Source: JALOBO01 sp023228225
Lineage (GTDB): Bacteria; Bacillota; Clostridia; Christensenellales; UBA1242
Assembly (NCBI GenBank): GCA_041663585.1
Contig: JBAYMN010000015.1
Location: 1 to 29,068 of the forward strand
Length of the DNA stretch: 29,068 nt
Direction of reading: 5' to 3'
Shown here piece after piece: positions 6,928 to 16,935 of this stretch; positions within the stretch are counted from its first letter, which is position 1, and each line of letters starts with the position of its first letter. Below the pieces are notes generated by a model. The model had not been told where the DNA came from, did not search any database, and saw only the letters and a program-made list of their open reading frames with translations. A program made the position numbers and the translations under genes.

Positions 6928-8187
6928 TTAAACTGATACTCTTTTAATGTCAGCAGATAATGCACGCAATCTAAGTTCTAGTTGGTCATATCCTCTATCT
7001 ACCACGCTGATATTGTCAATAGTAGTTGTACCTTCTGCACATAATCCAGCGGTTACAAGCGCTGCCGCTCCCCGTAAATCCCGCGCATATACTTCGGTCC
7101 CATACAAATTTTTAACGCCCCTAATAATTGCTGTACGGTCTACAATTTCTATATCCGCACCCATTGACACAAAATCACTTGCGTGTTTATAGCGCATTTC
7201 ATATAAGTTTTCTACAATTATGCTGGTACCGTGCGCCTTACACATGGCTGCCATGAACGGAGCCTGCAAATCGGTAGCAAAACCGGGATAAGGTTTGGTT
7301 TCGGTAAACTTTACCGCTTTTAACGTGCCACACGACTGTACATATATTTTATCACTTATGCACTCAATATTGCAAGAAGAATTAATGAGTTTATCAATAA
7401 GTGTTTGAATGTGTTTAGAATTGCAATTTGTTATCTCAATTTTACCACCCGTTACCGCACACATTATTGCATAGGTACCCGTAATAATTCTATCCGGAAT
7501 AGGAGTATATTCAACTTCTGTTAGTTCATTAACACCCTCTACTGTAATTGTACTTGTACCAGCCCCATATATTTTTCCTCCCATAGTATTAATAAAATTT
7601 GCCAAATCCACAATTTCTGGTTCGCGGGCAGCGTTAAAAATTTTAGTTGTGCCTTTAAGTAAAACTGCGGTCATAATAATATTTTCAGTGGCACCCACAC
7701 TAGCAAAGGAAAATTCTACATTTCCCGCTTGCATATTATCGCCATTTGCAATAATGTGATCGCCTTCTTCAATAATATTGGCATTTAAGTTTTTAAGTCC
7801 TTTAATATGAATATCAATGGGCCTTGCGCCTATATCACACCCGCCAGGATAAGTAACAGTAGCATGTTTTAGTCTTGCAAGTAGTGGCCCTAATAAAAAG
7901 ATAGATGCTCGTGATTCTTTCATCAAGTCATGCGGAATTTCATAACAGTTTAAATTTGATGAGTCAATAATAATCTTTTGTTCTTTACACACTAATTTAC
8001 AGCCTAAATGTGATAAAATATCACACATTTTATGTATGTCAGAAAAATACGATATATTGTTTATAGTTACGCTTTTTTGTGTAAGAATAGAAGCCGCAAG
8101 TAAAGGTAAACAGGCATTTTTAGCACTAGGCACACGAACTGTGCCATTTAAGCGATGTCCCCCGCCGATTATAAATTTATCATTCAT
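6928..8187 (-). CDS. murA: UDP-GlcNAc 1-carboxyvinyltransferase MurA
   Basis: MurA transfers enolpyruvate from PEP to UDP-GlcNAc, the first committed step of peptidoglycan precursor synthesis, in the cytoplasm. The 419 residues show PSAKNA (Lys23, substrate binding) and the catalytic loop PGGCDIGARP with Cys117, the residue that fosfomycin alkylates. The C-terminal DLRGAAALV segment is also present. ATG at 8187 follows AAAGGAGCG. It sits between ftsW and ftsQ where many Firmicutes carry murG and murB; neither is here. Confidence 0.97.
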   Translation of the reverse strand: MNDKFIIGGGHRLNGTVRVPSAKNACLPLLAASILTQKSVTINNISYFSDIHKMCDILSHLGCKLVCKEQKIIIDSSNLNCYEIPHDLMKESRASIFLLGPLLARLKHATVTYPGGCDIGARPIDIHIKGLKNLNANIIEEGDHIIANGDNMQAGNVEFSFASVGATENIIMTAVLLKGTTKIFNAAREPEIVDLANFINTMGGKIYGAGTSTITVEGVNELTEVEYTPIPDRIITGTYAIMCAVTGGKIEITNCNSKHIQTLIDKLINSSCNIECISDKIYVQSCGTLKAVKFTETKPYPGFATDLQAPFMAAMCKAHGTSIIVENLYEMRYKHASDFVSMGADIEIVDRTAIIRGVKNLYGTEVYARDLRGAAALVTAGLCAEGTTTIDNISVVDRGYDQLELRLRALSADIKRVSV

Positions 8188-8219
8188 AACAACGCTCCTT
8201 TCACACTACATAATACGAA

Positions 8220-9404
8220 TTATAAGTGCTTAATGTTATATATGGAGACGCTTTTAATGTTATAAAGTGTTTTTCTTTGCATATTTATGTTTAAAATTAT
8301 TCCGATGCCCGCCATAAAAACAATAAGTGAAGAACTGCCCGCACTTATAAACGGAAGCGGAAGTCCAGTGGGCGGAATTGAACCTGTAACTACTGCAATA
8401 TTAATTAATACTTGCACCGCAATTATCGCCGTAATCCCGAGAGATAAATATAAACCCAGCCTATCCAGTGCCGAAAGTGCTATTTTAATTCCCTTGTATA
8501 TTATAAATGCAAATACAACCATTAAAAGAAAAGCACCAACAAGCCCAAATTCTTCGCCAATAATAGAAAAGATAAAATCCGATTCCGAAAACGGTAAAAA
8601 TAAATATTTTTGTCTTGAATTAAACAGTCCAACACCAAATAAACCACCTGCACCAAGTGAATATAATGATTGTATTAACTGAAAACCTTCATCTCGTGGT
8701 GAAGCCCATGGGTCTAAAAATGCAATTAGTCTATCAACTCTGTATGGTTCGGCTATAATAATGATAGGCACAATAATTAAAATAGGAATGCAAATCATAA
8801 TAAAATGTTTTATTCTAATTCCGCCCACAAAGAGCATAATCATCATAAGAATGCCAACACAAATTGTTATACTCATATTAGGTTCAAGCAGTATTAGTAA
8901 GCACATTATTCCGCCTGCCAACACAATAGGTAAAAATCCTGTAAATGTACACATTTTATCTTTGTATTTTGCCATATAAGTAGCCGAGAAAATTATAAAA
9001 GCAAACTTTGCAACTTCGCTTGCTTGTATTGTTATACCAAAAAATCCAATCCACCTTGTTGCACCGTTTATGCTTGTTCCAACGCCAGGAATAAGTACAA
9101 GCACAAGACATAATACACCAATTGCTAAAATATAAAGGCTAAATTTTGTATACTTATGATAGTCAATTTTATAGGTTAAAATTAAAGCAAAAATGCCTAA
9201 TAAAATTCCTACAATCTGTTTTTTAAAAAAATAAAACTTATCACCATAATTTACTTCTGCATTATAATAACTGGCGCTATAAACCATAACTGCACCAAAA
9301 ACCATTAGCAATATTACCGAAATTAACAAAGCATAATCAATATTTTTTGTATCAATTTTTAAAAATTTTTTTAAATTTTTTAAATTTTTAAACAAATTTT
9401 TCAT
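8220..9404 (-). CDS. ftsW: SEDS peptidoglycan glycosyltransferase FtsW/SpoVE
   Basis: SEDS proteins polymerise lipid II glycan strands together with a class B penicillin-binding protein. About ten membrane segments fill the 394 residues. The conserved loop SESDFIFSIIGEEFG holds the putative catalytic Asp276, and the later segment GLPLPFISAGSSS is typical. The start ATG overlaps the murD stop in an ATGA arrangement and has no clear ribosome binding site, so translation is probably coupled to murD. Position after murD matches spoVE of Bacillus. FtsW and SpoVE cannot be separated by sequence alone; the partner would be the SpoVD-like protein upstream. Confidence 0.93.
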   Translation of the reverse strand: MKNLFKNLKNLKKFLKIDTKNIDYALLISVILLMVFGAVMVYSASYYNAEVNYGDKFYFFKKQIVGILLGIFALILTYKIDYHKYTKFSLYILAIGVLCLVLVLIPGVGTSINGATRWIGFFGITIQASEVAKFAFIIFSATYMAKYKDKMCTFTGFLPIVLAGGIMCLLILLEPNMSITICVGILMMIMLFVGGIRIKHFIMICIPILIIVPIIIIAEPYRVDRLIAFLDPWASPRDEGFQLIQSLYSLGAGGLFGVGLFNSRQKYLFLPFSESDFIFSIIGEEFGLVGAFLLMVVFAFIIYKGIKIALSALDRLGLYLSLGITAIIAVQVLINIAVVTGSIPPTGLPLPFISAGSSSLIVFMAGIGIILNINMQRKTLYNIKSVSIYNIKHL

Positions 9405-10750
9405 TTTTTATCTAAACCGTTTACTATTTCAATAAATTTTTGCCCACGGTCAATGTAATCAGAAAACATATCAAAACTGGCACACGCTGGCGAAAGCAGT
9501 ATTACATCACCAGCAATGGCTTTTTTACGGCATTTTAAGACAGCCAATTTTAAATCTTTTGCACTTTCTATATTTACAAATCCATTATTAAATGCCGAAA
9601 TTTTAATTTTTTTTGCGGTTTTGCCCACAACACAAATATAAATTAAATTTGTTGGCAAATCTTTAAAAAACTCATCAAATTTATAACCTTTATCACTGCC
9701 ACCCATAATGATATGAATGGGCCGACTAAAAGTATTTATGCACGCACGAGTGGCTGCAATATTTGTACCTTTTGAATCATTGTAATAATCTACTCCATCA
9801 ATTTTTTTAACAAATTCAATACGATTTTGATGTTCAGTGTAATCGTTAAGTGCATATTTAATTGCTTCTTTATATGCTCCTATCAAATAAGACACACAGA
9901 TGCTGGCAAGAGCGTTTGAAATATTGTGTTCGCCTTCCAAATGAATATTACTCTGCGTGCAAATAAAAGTATCGGCATATCCATCGCTAAAATAAATATT
10001 GCCTGCTTTTAAATACACTCCTTTAACACGCCCTTTTGTGCTAAAATAATAAATTTTACTTTTTAAATTTTCTGCTATTATCAAACATTCTGGACGGTCG
10101 GCATTAAGAACCGCATAATCATTTTCTGTCATATTTTCAAAAATACGCTTTTTACAAGCGACATAGTTTTTAAATGATTTGTGTCTGTTTATGTGATCAG
10201 GCGTGATATTTGTAAGCACAGCAATATGCGGTTTAAATGTTTGCACCGCTTCAAGTTGAAAACTGCTAACTTCACACACTGCAATATCTTCTTTAACCAA
10301 ATCCTGCACTACTTCACAAAGCGGTGTTCCTACATTACCTACGCTAAACGCATTAAAAGAACTTGCGTTTAATATGTCGGTTGTCATAAGTGTAATTGTA
10401 GTTTTTCCATTTGTCCCAGTTATTGCAATAATTGGTGATTTACAGTTTAAAGAACCTAATTCAAGTTCCGACATTACAGTAATGCCAAGTTTTTTTGCAA
10501 CCACAATTTTAGGATTATAAATACTTATTCCTGGACTTATTACCATATAATTAATATTTTTTAAATTTTCTTCATTTAATTCGCAAAAAAATTGGCAATC
10601 GGGAATGCTTTTTCGGACTTCGCTAATTTTTTCCAAATTATCATCAAAAATAAAAGCGTTAGCACCTAATGATTTTATTAATTTTAAAGTCGCAACGCCA
10701 CTTGATGCAAGTCCATAAATTAAGACATTTTTATTTAAAAAATCTACCAT
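9401..10750 (-). CDS. murD: UDP-MurNAc-L-Ala D-glutamate ligase MurD
   Basis: MurD adds D-glutamate to UDP-MurNAc-L-alanine using ATP. The Mur-ligase P-loop ITGTNGKTT (about residues 111-118) and the later YNDSKGTN motif are present, with the N-terminal Rossmann-like UDP-binding domain (VLIYGLASSGVA). I choose ATG at 10750 (449 residues), five bases after GGAG; the GTG six bases upstream overlaps the Shine-Dalgarno. The stop overlaps the ftsW start by four bases. Confidence 0.96.
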   Translation of the reverse strand: MVDFLNKNVLIYGLASSGVATLKLIKSLGANAFIFDDNLEKISEVRKSIPDCQFFCELNEENLKNINYMVISPGISIYNPKIVVAKKLGITVMSELELGSLNCKSPIIAITGTNGKTTITLMTTDILNASSFNAFSVGNVGTPLCEVVQDLVKEDIAVCEVSSFQLEAVQTFKPHIAVLTNITPDHINRHKSFKNYVACKKRIFENMTENDYAVLNADRPECLIIAENLKSKIYYFSTKGRVKGVYLKAGNIYFSDGYADTFICTQSNIHLEGEHNISNALASICVSYLIGAYKEAIKYALNDYTEHQNRIEFVKKIDGVDYYNDSKGTNIAATRACINTFSRPIHIIMGGSDKGYKFDEFFKDLPTNLIYICVVGKTAKKIKISAFNNGFVNIESAKDLKLAVLKCRKKAIAGDVILLSPACASFDMFSDYIDRGQKFIEIVNGLDKK

Positions 10751-10787
10751 ATTCACTCCGTTATAGCAAAGAGTAATAAGTAGATTA

Positions 10788-11783
10788 TTATGCGGTTAAC
10801 ATCACCGCTAATATAAACAACATACTTATTACCATCGTTATAGTAATGTATATGGTAACGATTTTAGTTTCATACATACCTTTTTTTTGCAGGTGATGAT
10901 GATACGGTGCCATTAAAAAAACGCGTTTTTTTGTACGTTTAAAGTGTAGTACTTGAATAATATCAGAAAGTGCGGAAACAACAAACATAACTCCAAAAAA
11001 CGGAATTGCAAGGTAAGTTTGGGTAAAAGTAGCAAAGCAAGCAATAAATGCTCCTAATGCAAGTGAACCCGTATCTCCCATAAATATTTTTGCTGGGTGA
11101 GCGTTGAAGCATAAAAAGCCCAGTATCCCTCCAAATAAACAACCCGCAGTTATTCTCAAATTATTAATTTCTTGTATATACTGAATATTTACTGAACTAG
11201 GAATTAAAATAAATGAAAGTGTAATTATGGCAATTAAATAAACTTGCATAACACTACCGGCAAGCCCATCAAGTCCATCAGTCAAATTTACTGAATTAGT
11301 ACAAGCAATAAAAATAAAGATAATTAGCGGAATTATAAATATACCTATATCAAAATTTATATTTAAAAATGGAATCCATACGACAGAGCCGATATACGTG
11401 TTGTTATAAGCAAAAAATGCAACAAGTGTGGCAATTCCAAGTTGTCCAATTATTTTTTGATACGCCCTAAGTCCCTGATTATGTTTATATTTAATTTTAA
11501 TATAGTCATCTAAAAAGCCCAATATTCCATAACCTAGCATAACCACAAGCGTAAGAATACTAAAAACTGCTTGTCCAGTAAATATTAAAAGTGTCGCAAT
11601 TATCGTTCCGCCAATAAAAATAATACCACCAATTGTGGGAGTACCTTGTTTAGATTTATGTTCTTCAACATAATTAAGAATAGGCTGTCCAAATTTAAAA
11701 CGAGTCATAATTTTAATTATTGTAGGCGAAATAAATATTGAAATTAAAAATGCTAATATAACGCCAAGCAAAATATTAATCAA
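10788..11783 (-). CDS. mraY: Phospho-MurNAc-pentapeptide transferase MraY
   Basis: MraY moves phospho-MurNAc-pentapeptide to undecaprenyl phosphate to make lipid I. About ten membrane segments are visible. The family signatures are present: NSVNLTDGLDGLAG (catalytic aspartates), KIFMGDTGSLALG, and PYHHHLQKKG. The 331-residue length is normal. Translation starts at TTG (11783), seven bases after AGGAGG located in the end of murE; murE ends one base away. murF, usually directly before mraY, is missing. Confidence 0.97.
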   Translation of the reverse strand: MINILLGVILAFLISIFISPTIIKIMTRFKFGQPILNYVEEHKSKQGTPTIGGIIFIGGTIIATLLIFTGQAVFSILTLVVMLGYGILGFLDDYIKIKYKHNQGLRAYQKIIGQLGIATLVAFFAYNNTYIGSVVWIPFLNINFDIGIFIIPLIIFIFIACTNSVNLTDGLDGLAGSVMQVYLIAIITLSFILIPSSVNIQYIQEINNLRITAGCLFGGILGFLCFNAHPAKIFMGDTGSLALGAFIACFATFTQTYLAIPFFGVMFVVSALSDIIQVLHFKRTKKRVFLMAPYHHHLQKKGMYETKIVTIYITITMVISMLFILAVMLTA

Positions 11784-11784
11784 T

Positions 11785-13245
11785 TTAATTCCTCCTAATT
11801 TCCTCTAAATTTTTTAGTGCTTTTAATACCTCATCTTCATCTTTAAAAGGATATTTTGTGCCTTTCATTTCTTGATAATTTTCTGCCCCTTTACCGCAAA
11901 GCAACACAATATCATTTGTGTTAGCGATTTTTAATGCATATTCTATTGCTTTTTTTCTATTTTCTATTGATACTACATTTTCGGTATTTAAAATTCCTGT
12001 TTTAATTTCCGCAATTATTTCATCGGGATTTTCCGAACGCGGATTATCACTGGTCAGTATAATTATGTCCGATTTTAAAGTTGCTAACCTACCCATAATT
12101 GGTCGTTTTGTGCGGTCGCGGTCGCCCCCACAACCAAATACTGTAATTAACTTTCCTTTACAAATTTGTCTTGCCGTATCCATAACTTTTTCTAGTCCAT
12201 CTGGCGTATGAGCATAATCAATTATTACGGTGTAACCAAATTTTGTAACAATTTGATTAAACCGTCCTTCTACACTCGTAAGCGAAGCAACCCCTTCTAT
12301 TATTACATTAACTGGTATTCCGTAAAGCCTAGCAACAGCACACGCACATAGCGTGTTGTAAACATTAAACTGCCCTATTAAATTTGTTTTAATTTCCGCT
12401 AATTCATCAAATAAATTTATAAAAAAAGTAGTACCGCTAACGCTCATATTAATATCTATTGCAAACACATTTGATGGTTCGGTTATTCCATAAGAAGCAC
12501 ACATAACATCGGTATTATGAGCAATTAATCTACCATTTTCATCATCAGCATTAATAAGGGCGAGATGACACATTTTACTACTAAATAATTTCGCTTTTGT
12601 ATCAGTATAATGTTCAATAGTTTTAAAATAATCAAGATGATCTTGTGTAATATTTGTAAGGACAGCAATATCGCATTTTACTCCTGCCATTTTATTTAAA
12701 TCTAATGCGTGTGCTGTAATTTCCATAACTACAACATTTACTCCGCTTTCATACATTTCATTAAATATTTTGTGTAATTCAATAGGATCTGGCGTTGTCA
12801 TATTTGTTGGCAATTTTTTTGTATCAATATAAATAGCGCTTGTGCCTATTAGCCCTACTTTTAGCCCTGCCTCCATAAAAATTTCTCGTAATAAATATGT
12901 CGTTGTGGTTTTTCCATTAGTACCTGTAATACCTATTAATTTCATTTTACTTATAGGATTATGATAAAAATTAGAAGCGACAATTCCCATAGCTAATCGG
13001 GCATCATCTATTATAATTTGCGGACAAATAGTATCAATTTCTCGTTCGGTTATAAAAGCAACAGCACCATTACTTATAGCCTCTTTATAATATAAATGAC
13101 CATCGGTTTTTATACCTCTAAAACAAAAAAATAATCCGCTATTATTAATTTCTTTTGAATTACAAGATAAACTTTTAATTTCTAAATCTTCTGGATTTAA
13201 TATTTTTTTTACATTTAAATTATTAATTAATTCGCATAATTTCAT
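11785..13245 (-). CDS. murE: UDP-MurNAc-tripeptide synthetase MurE (meso-DAP type)
   Basis: MurE adds the third residue of the stem peptide. The P-loop GITGTNGKTTTTY lies at residues 105-117. The DNPR motif (400-403, followed by SENPDEI) is the signature of enzymes that add meso-diaminopimelate rather than L-lysine, so the host probably has mDAP peptidoglycan. HTPDG and GCGGDRD motifs are also present. Length 486. ATG at 13245. It lies 85 bases after the penicillin-binding protein gene; that gap is AT-rich with nothing evident. Confidence 0.96.
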   Translation of the reverse strand: MKLCELINNLNVKKILNPEDLEIKSLSCNSKEINNSGLFFCFRGIKTDGHLYYKEAISNGAVAFITEREIDTICPQIIIDDARLAMGIVASNFYHNPISKMKLIGITGTNGKTTTTYLLREIFMEAGLKVGLIGTSAIYIDTKKLPTNMTTPDPIELHKIFNEMYESGVNVVVMEITAHALDLNKMAGVKCDIAVLTNITQDHLDYFKTIEHYTDTKAKLFSSKMCHLALINADDENGRLIAHNTDVMCASYGITEPSNVFAIDINMSVSGTTFFINLFDELAEIKTNLIGQFNVYNTLCACAVARLYGIPVNVIIEGVASLTSVEGRFNQIVTKFGYTVIIDYAHTPDGLEKVMDTARQICKGKLITVFGCGGDRDRTKRPIMGRLATLKSDIIILTSDNPRSENPDEIIAEIKTGILNTENVVSIENRKKAIEYALKIANTNDIVLLCGKGAENYQEMKGTKYPFKDEDEVLKALKNLEEIRRN

Positions 13246-13330
13246 ATAGTATTTCCCCTTAATAATATACTAGCAAAAAAATAATTCCGAGGCTTTGGCA
13301 TTTTTATACTTTTTTATACATTTTTATATT

Positions 13331-15262
13331 TTAATCAGTCCTTAATAACACTAAATCATTTTTAGCAAGCATAGTATTTGGTGCCGGAGTTTGACTAGTG
13401 ACTATTCCTCCTTCGCCCGCAATTTCATATTGTAGCGATAATCCTAATAATATTGAGCAGGCTTCCGATAAACTTTTACCTGCTAAATCAGGAGCGACGA
13501 TGGTTTTTGTAGCAAGGACATCATTTACTACACTAGTAGTGGGCTGTATATTTTTTAGCGTAAAGATTTTTTCAAATATTTGCTTTACATATGGTGCCGC
13601 TACTATACTTCCGTAATAAACGCCATTACCCGGTTCATCAACAACCGCAAGTATTACATATTCAGGATTGTCTGCTGGCGCAAATCCTAAGAATGAAGAT
13701 ACATATTTCCCATTTATTATCACACCATTTTCATATTTTTGTGCGGTGCCTGTTTTTCCTCCTATACGATATCCGCTTATATAGCAATTTTTACCACTGC
13801 CCTCTTTTACCACCGTTTCCAATAAATCTTTTACGGTATCCGAAGTGCTTTGTGATATGATATTGCTTCTAATAATTGTTGGATTAACAGTTTTTACTAG
13901 CGTACCGCTTGATGTAGTAATTTCTTTTAATAAATGTGGTTCGTATAGTGTTCCACCATTTATAGTGGCACAAGAAGCAGTAATTAATTGTAACGGAGTT
14001 ATAGCAACAGACTGACCAAAACCAATACGGGCAAGATCTACAATTTTAACTTCGCTTTCGGGTATTAACATACCACTGCTTTCACCATAAAAATCTATTC
14101 CTAAATTGCTACCTAACCCAAAAGCATTTAAATAGTCATAAAACTCCTCTATTCCCATTCTAAGCGCTAAATCCATAAACACAGAGTTACAACTGTTATT
14201 TACGGCTTGACTTAATGTTTCGTTCCCGTGTCCCGTAGTTTTCCAGCATTTTATTTTTTGTCCTGCAATTATACGATAGCCAGGGTCGTAAAATGTATCG
14301 GAAGTAGTTACTTTGCCACTATCTATTGCACTTGCCAGCGTAAGAATTTTAAATGTAGAACCTGGTTCATACATATCAACGACCGAACTAAGCCTAGAAT
14401 AAGCGTTTAACAGGCTTAAATCATCGCGAGGCACTTCGTTTAGGTCAAACGACGGAGAGGTCCCTATCGCCACGATTTCGCCATTATTTGGATTCATAAC
14501 AATAATGCTTGCACTTTTTGCGTTTTGCTCCATAACCATACTTTTTAAAGCACTTTCTACACACATTTGAATTTGATAGTCAATTGTAAGTGTTAAATTC
14601 AAACCATCTATTGCGGGAATATAAGTTTGCAAAGAACTATCTAACTCTGTGCCTTTTATATCACTTTCAGTTAAACTGTACCCGTTAACACCTTGAAGAT
14701 ATTTATTATAGTAGGCCTCTAAACCAGATTGCCCCACACCATCAATCGTTGTATAGCCCAAAACTTGACATAGTAAATCATCATACGGATAGAAGCGAGA
14801 ATTATTTACCGATAAATAAATGCCCGCTGTATTTGTAGATATAATTTGTAATGCTTTTACTTGGTCAACCTGCAATTTAATAAGAACTTCGGATACATTT
14901 TTGTTTTTTGCTTTTTTATAAACATCATCATAATTAAGTCCCAAAATACTAGCAAGCACTTCGGCAACCTTTGCTGGACTTATTACATTAGATGCGCGCA
15001 CATATACATTGTAAGTTGTATAATTTTCGGCAAGCACGGTGCCACTATTATCATATATTAGCCCCCGAACAGCTTGAAGTGGTAAATCCCTAGTCCATTG
15101 ACTAAGTGCTTTTTCTTGTAATGACTTGCCTTCTATAAGTTGGATATATCCAAGTCTAAAAAACAACATAAAAAAAATTAAGGTTATTATCGTAAAACAC
15201 GCTAATAACCTCTTTTGTATTGATGAAATTGTATATTCATATTTAAGTTTAACTTTTGGCAA
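13331..15262 (-). CDS. spoVD: Class B penicillin-binding protein, SpoVD/PBP2B type, with PASTA
   Basis: This transpeptidase cross-links septal or spore-cortex peptidoglycan with a SEDS partner. One membrane anchor (about 19-40) is followed by the PBP dimerisation domain and the transpeptidase domain. Active-site motifs, numbered from the TTG start, are STFK (Ser302, Lys305), SCN (357-359) and KTG (503-505, in GGKTGTAQ). A single C-terminal PASTA domain begins near VAPDLAGKSLSEA, as in SpoVD. TTG at 15262 has GGAGG 11 bases upstream and gives 643 residues; a GTG at 15289 would overlap ftsL by 23 bases and has no ribosome binding site. It may serve vegetative division, sporulation or both. Confidence 0.92.
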   Translation of the reverse strand: MPKVKLKYEYTISSIQKRLLACFTIITLIFFMLFFRLGYIQLIEGKSLQEKALSQWTRDLPLQAVRGLIYDNSGTVLAENYTTYNVYVRASNVISPAKVAEVLASILGLNYDDVYKKAKNKNVSEVLIKLQVDQVKALQIISTNTAGIYLSVNNSRFYPYDDLLCQVLGYTTIDGVGQSGLEAYYNKYLQGVNGYSLTESDIKGTELDSSLQTYIPAIDGLNLTLTIDYQIQMCVESALKSMVMEQNAKSASIIVMNPNNGEIVAIGTSPSFDLNEVPRDDLSLLNAYSRLSSVVDMYEPGSTFKILTLASAIDSGKVTTSDTFYDPGYRIIAGQKIKCWKTTGHGNETLSQAVNNSCNSVFMDLALRMGIEEFYDYLNAFGLGSNLGIDFYGESSGMLIPESEVKIVDLARIGFGQSVAITPLQLITASCATINGGTLYEPHLLKEITTSSGTLVKTVNPTIIRSNIISQSTSDTVKDLLETVVKEGSGKNCYISGYRIGGKTGTAQKYENGVIINGKYVSSFLGFAPADNPEYVILAVVDEPGNGVYYGSIVAAPYVKQIFEKIFTLKNIQPTTSVVNDVLATKTIVAPDLAGKSLSEACSILLGLSLQYEIAGEGGIVTSQTPAPNTMLAKNDLVLLRTD

Positions 15263-15266
15263 AAAA

Positions 15267-15947
15267 CTATTTTCCTCCGAATAATCCACTTAAATAATTG
15301 CATACCGAGTCAAACCAATTTGTTTGTAATTGCGTACTTATGTTATTCGCTACCGGCAATAAATTAATAAGCACACTATTTTCCACAGGTGTCATATCTG
15401 CGTGATAAGCGCGTTCGGTAAGATTATCTGCCTTGTTTAATGTGTCGTAAACTCTTTTAATATCCGAAATTGAAATTTCTTCTTCTGTTATGCTACTAGA
15501 AAGCGACTGAATATCAGCAGATACCGAGTTAATTATCACAGCGTTGTTTATCATTAAAGCACCCATTAAAATCATAACCAATGAATAAACAGCAATTAAA
15601 AGTTTACCTCTAAAATTTAATGCAGGCTGAATATTTTTATTTTTTATAAAAATATCTTTTTGTTGGTCAATACGCTCTTCATTTTTATTTTGCTGTTCGG
15701 GCAATACTTCATTGACTTGCATCAGCGTAGTATAGTCACGCTGAGACTTTTTTTCCTGTTCAACTTCTTCTACCGTGCTATTTGAATGCATTGAATATTT
15801 ATCAAAAATATCTTGTAGTGAAATTGCAGAATAATTGTTGTCAAATTTGGTATGCTCGCTATCGTTAGTTTGATTGTTGCCTATTATTTTTTCATTTTCT
15901 TTTGTAATAACCGTAGTGTCAGACAAATTGTATTTAGTTGGTATCAT
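15267..15947 (-). CDS. ftsL: FtsL-like divisome protein with long cytoplasmic N-terminus
   Basis: Position between rsmH and the class B PBP, one membrane segment and a following heptad-like region argue for FtsL. The segment LLIAVYSLVMILMGALMI lies near residues 117-135. The outer part (SVSADIQSLSSSITEEEISI) looks coiled-coil. At 226 residues the protein is about twice the usual FtsL length; the excess is a charged, low-complexity cytoplasmic stretch (EEVEQEKKSQ, LPEQQNKNEERIDQQ). FtsL sequences diverge strongly, so the identification rests on context and topology. ATG at 15947 follows AAGGAGAG at a long spacing. Confidence 0.75.
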   Translation of the reverse strand: MIPTKYNLSDTTVITKENEKIIGNNQTNDSEHTKFDNNYSAISLQDIFDKYSMHSNSTVEEVEQEKKSQRDYTTLMQVNEVLPEQQNKNEERIDQQKDIFIKNKNIQPALNFRGKLLIAVYSLVMILMGALMINNAVIINSVSADIQSLSSSITEEEISISDIKRVYDTLNKADNLTERAYHADMTPVENSVLINLLPVANNISTQLQTNWFDSVCNYLSGLFGGK

Positions 15948-15994
15948 TATACTATACTCTCCTTTTTACAAACTTATCACTTAAAATTTAGCGT

Positions 15995-16927
15995 TTAAAT
16001 TTTTTCTATAATTCTAAGTTTTGCCGAACCTGCTCTTGAATTTATATTCAATTCTTCTTGTGATGGCGAAATTGGTTTTCTGCTTATATGTTTAATAGTT
16101 GCTTTGTGTCCGCATATGCACACTGGTGCGTGTTTGTCGCAAATGCAATCGGTAGCGTATTCGTTAAATACCTCCTTTGCAATGCGGTCTTCAAGAGTAT
16201 GAAATGTAATTACACATAGCCTGCCGCCAATATTCAACATACTAATTATATTTTTCAAGGCTTGCCTTAAAAAATATAATTCGCCGTTAACCTCTATTCT
16301 AATCGCTTGAAATGTACGCTTTGCACTGTGTCCGCCACTATATCTAACTTTTGGTGGCAAAGCCTTTTCAATTACTTCTACAAGTTTTAAAGTGCTTAAT
16401 ATTGGTGATTTTTCACGCTCACGCACAATACTTCTAGCAATACAGTTCCCAAATTTTTCTTCGCCGTATTCAAATAAAATTTTTGCAAGCTCACTTTCGC
16501 TATAATCATTAACCACATCGTAAGCCGTAATACCACTTTCGGTATTCATTCGCATATCAAGCGGTCCATCGTGCATATAAGAAAATCCGCGCTCAGCATT
16601 ATCTATTTGGTATGATGATACACCTAAGTCAACAAGTATTCCATCAATTTTATCTATTTTAAAATTATTAAGTATTTCAATTATATTTTTAAAATCATCA
16701 TGCACATATTTTACTTTTTCGCCATAACTTTTTAACCTATTTTGCGCAAATTTAATTGCATCTAAATCTTTATCAATTCCAATTAATAATCCACTATCAA
16801 TATGCTTTATTATTTCGATGGAATGCCCTGCTCCACCCAAAGTACCATCAACATATATTCCATTAGGCTTTATATTAAGCCCAATGACACATTCATTAAG
16901 CATTATAGGTATGTGTGCAAATTCCAT
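15995..16927 (-). CDS. rsmH: 16S rRNA (cytosine(1402)-N(4))-methyltransferase RsmH
   Basis: RsmH (MraW) methylates N4 of C1402 in the 16S rRNA decoding centre using S-adenosylmethionine. The 310-residue length and context after mraZ are canonical. Motifs: VDGTLGGAGHS (SAM loop), ILVDLGVSSYQID, RGFSYMHDGPLDMRM, KRTFQAIRIEVNGEL and VITFHTLEDRI. Near the C-terminus is a cysteine cluster (CICDKHAPVCICG). ATG at 16927 follows TAGGAG, eight bases after mraZ. A longer paralog lies at 24111-25184. Confidence 0.96.
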   Translation of the reverse strand: MEFAHIPIMLNECVIGLNIKPNGIYVDGTLGGAGHSIEIIKHIDSGLLIGIDKDLDAIKFAQNRLKSYGEKVKYVHDDFKNIIEILNNFKIDKIDGILVDLGVSSYQIDNAERGFSYMHDGPLDMRMNTESGITAYDVVNDYSESELAKILFEYGEEKFGNCIARSIVREREKSPILSTLKLVEVIEKALPPKVRYSGGHSAKRTFQAIRIEVNGELYFLRQALKNIISMLNIGGRLCVITFHTLEDRIAKEVFNEYATDCICDKHAPVCICGHKATIKHISRKPISPSQEELNINSRAGSAKLRIIEKI

Positions 16928-16935
16928 TTTTTCTC

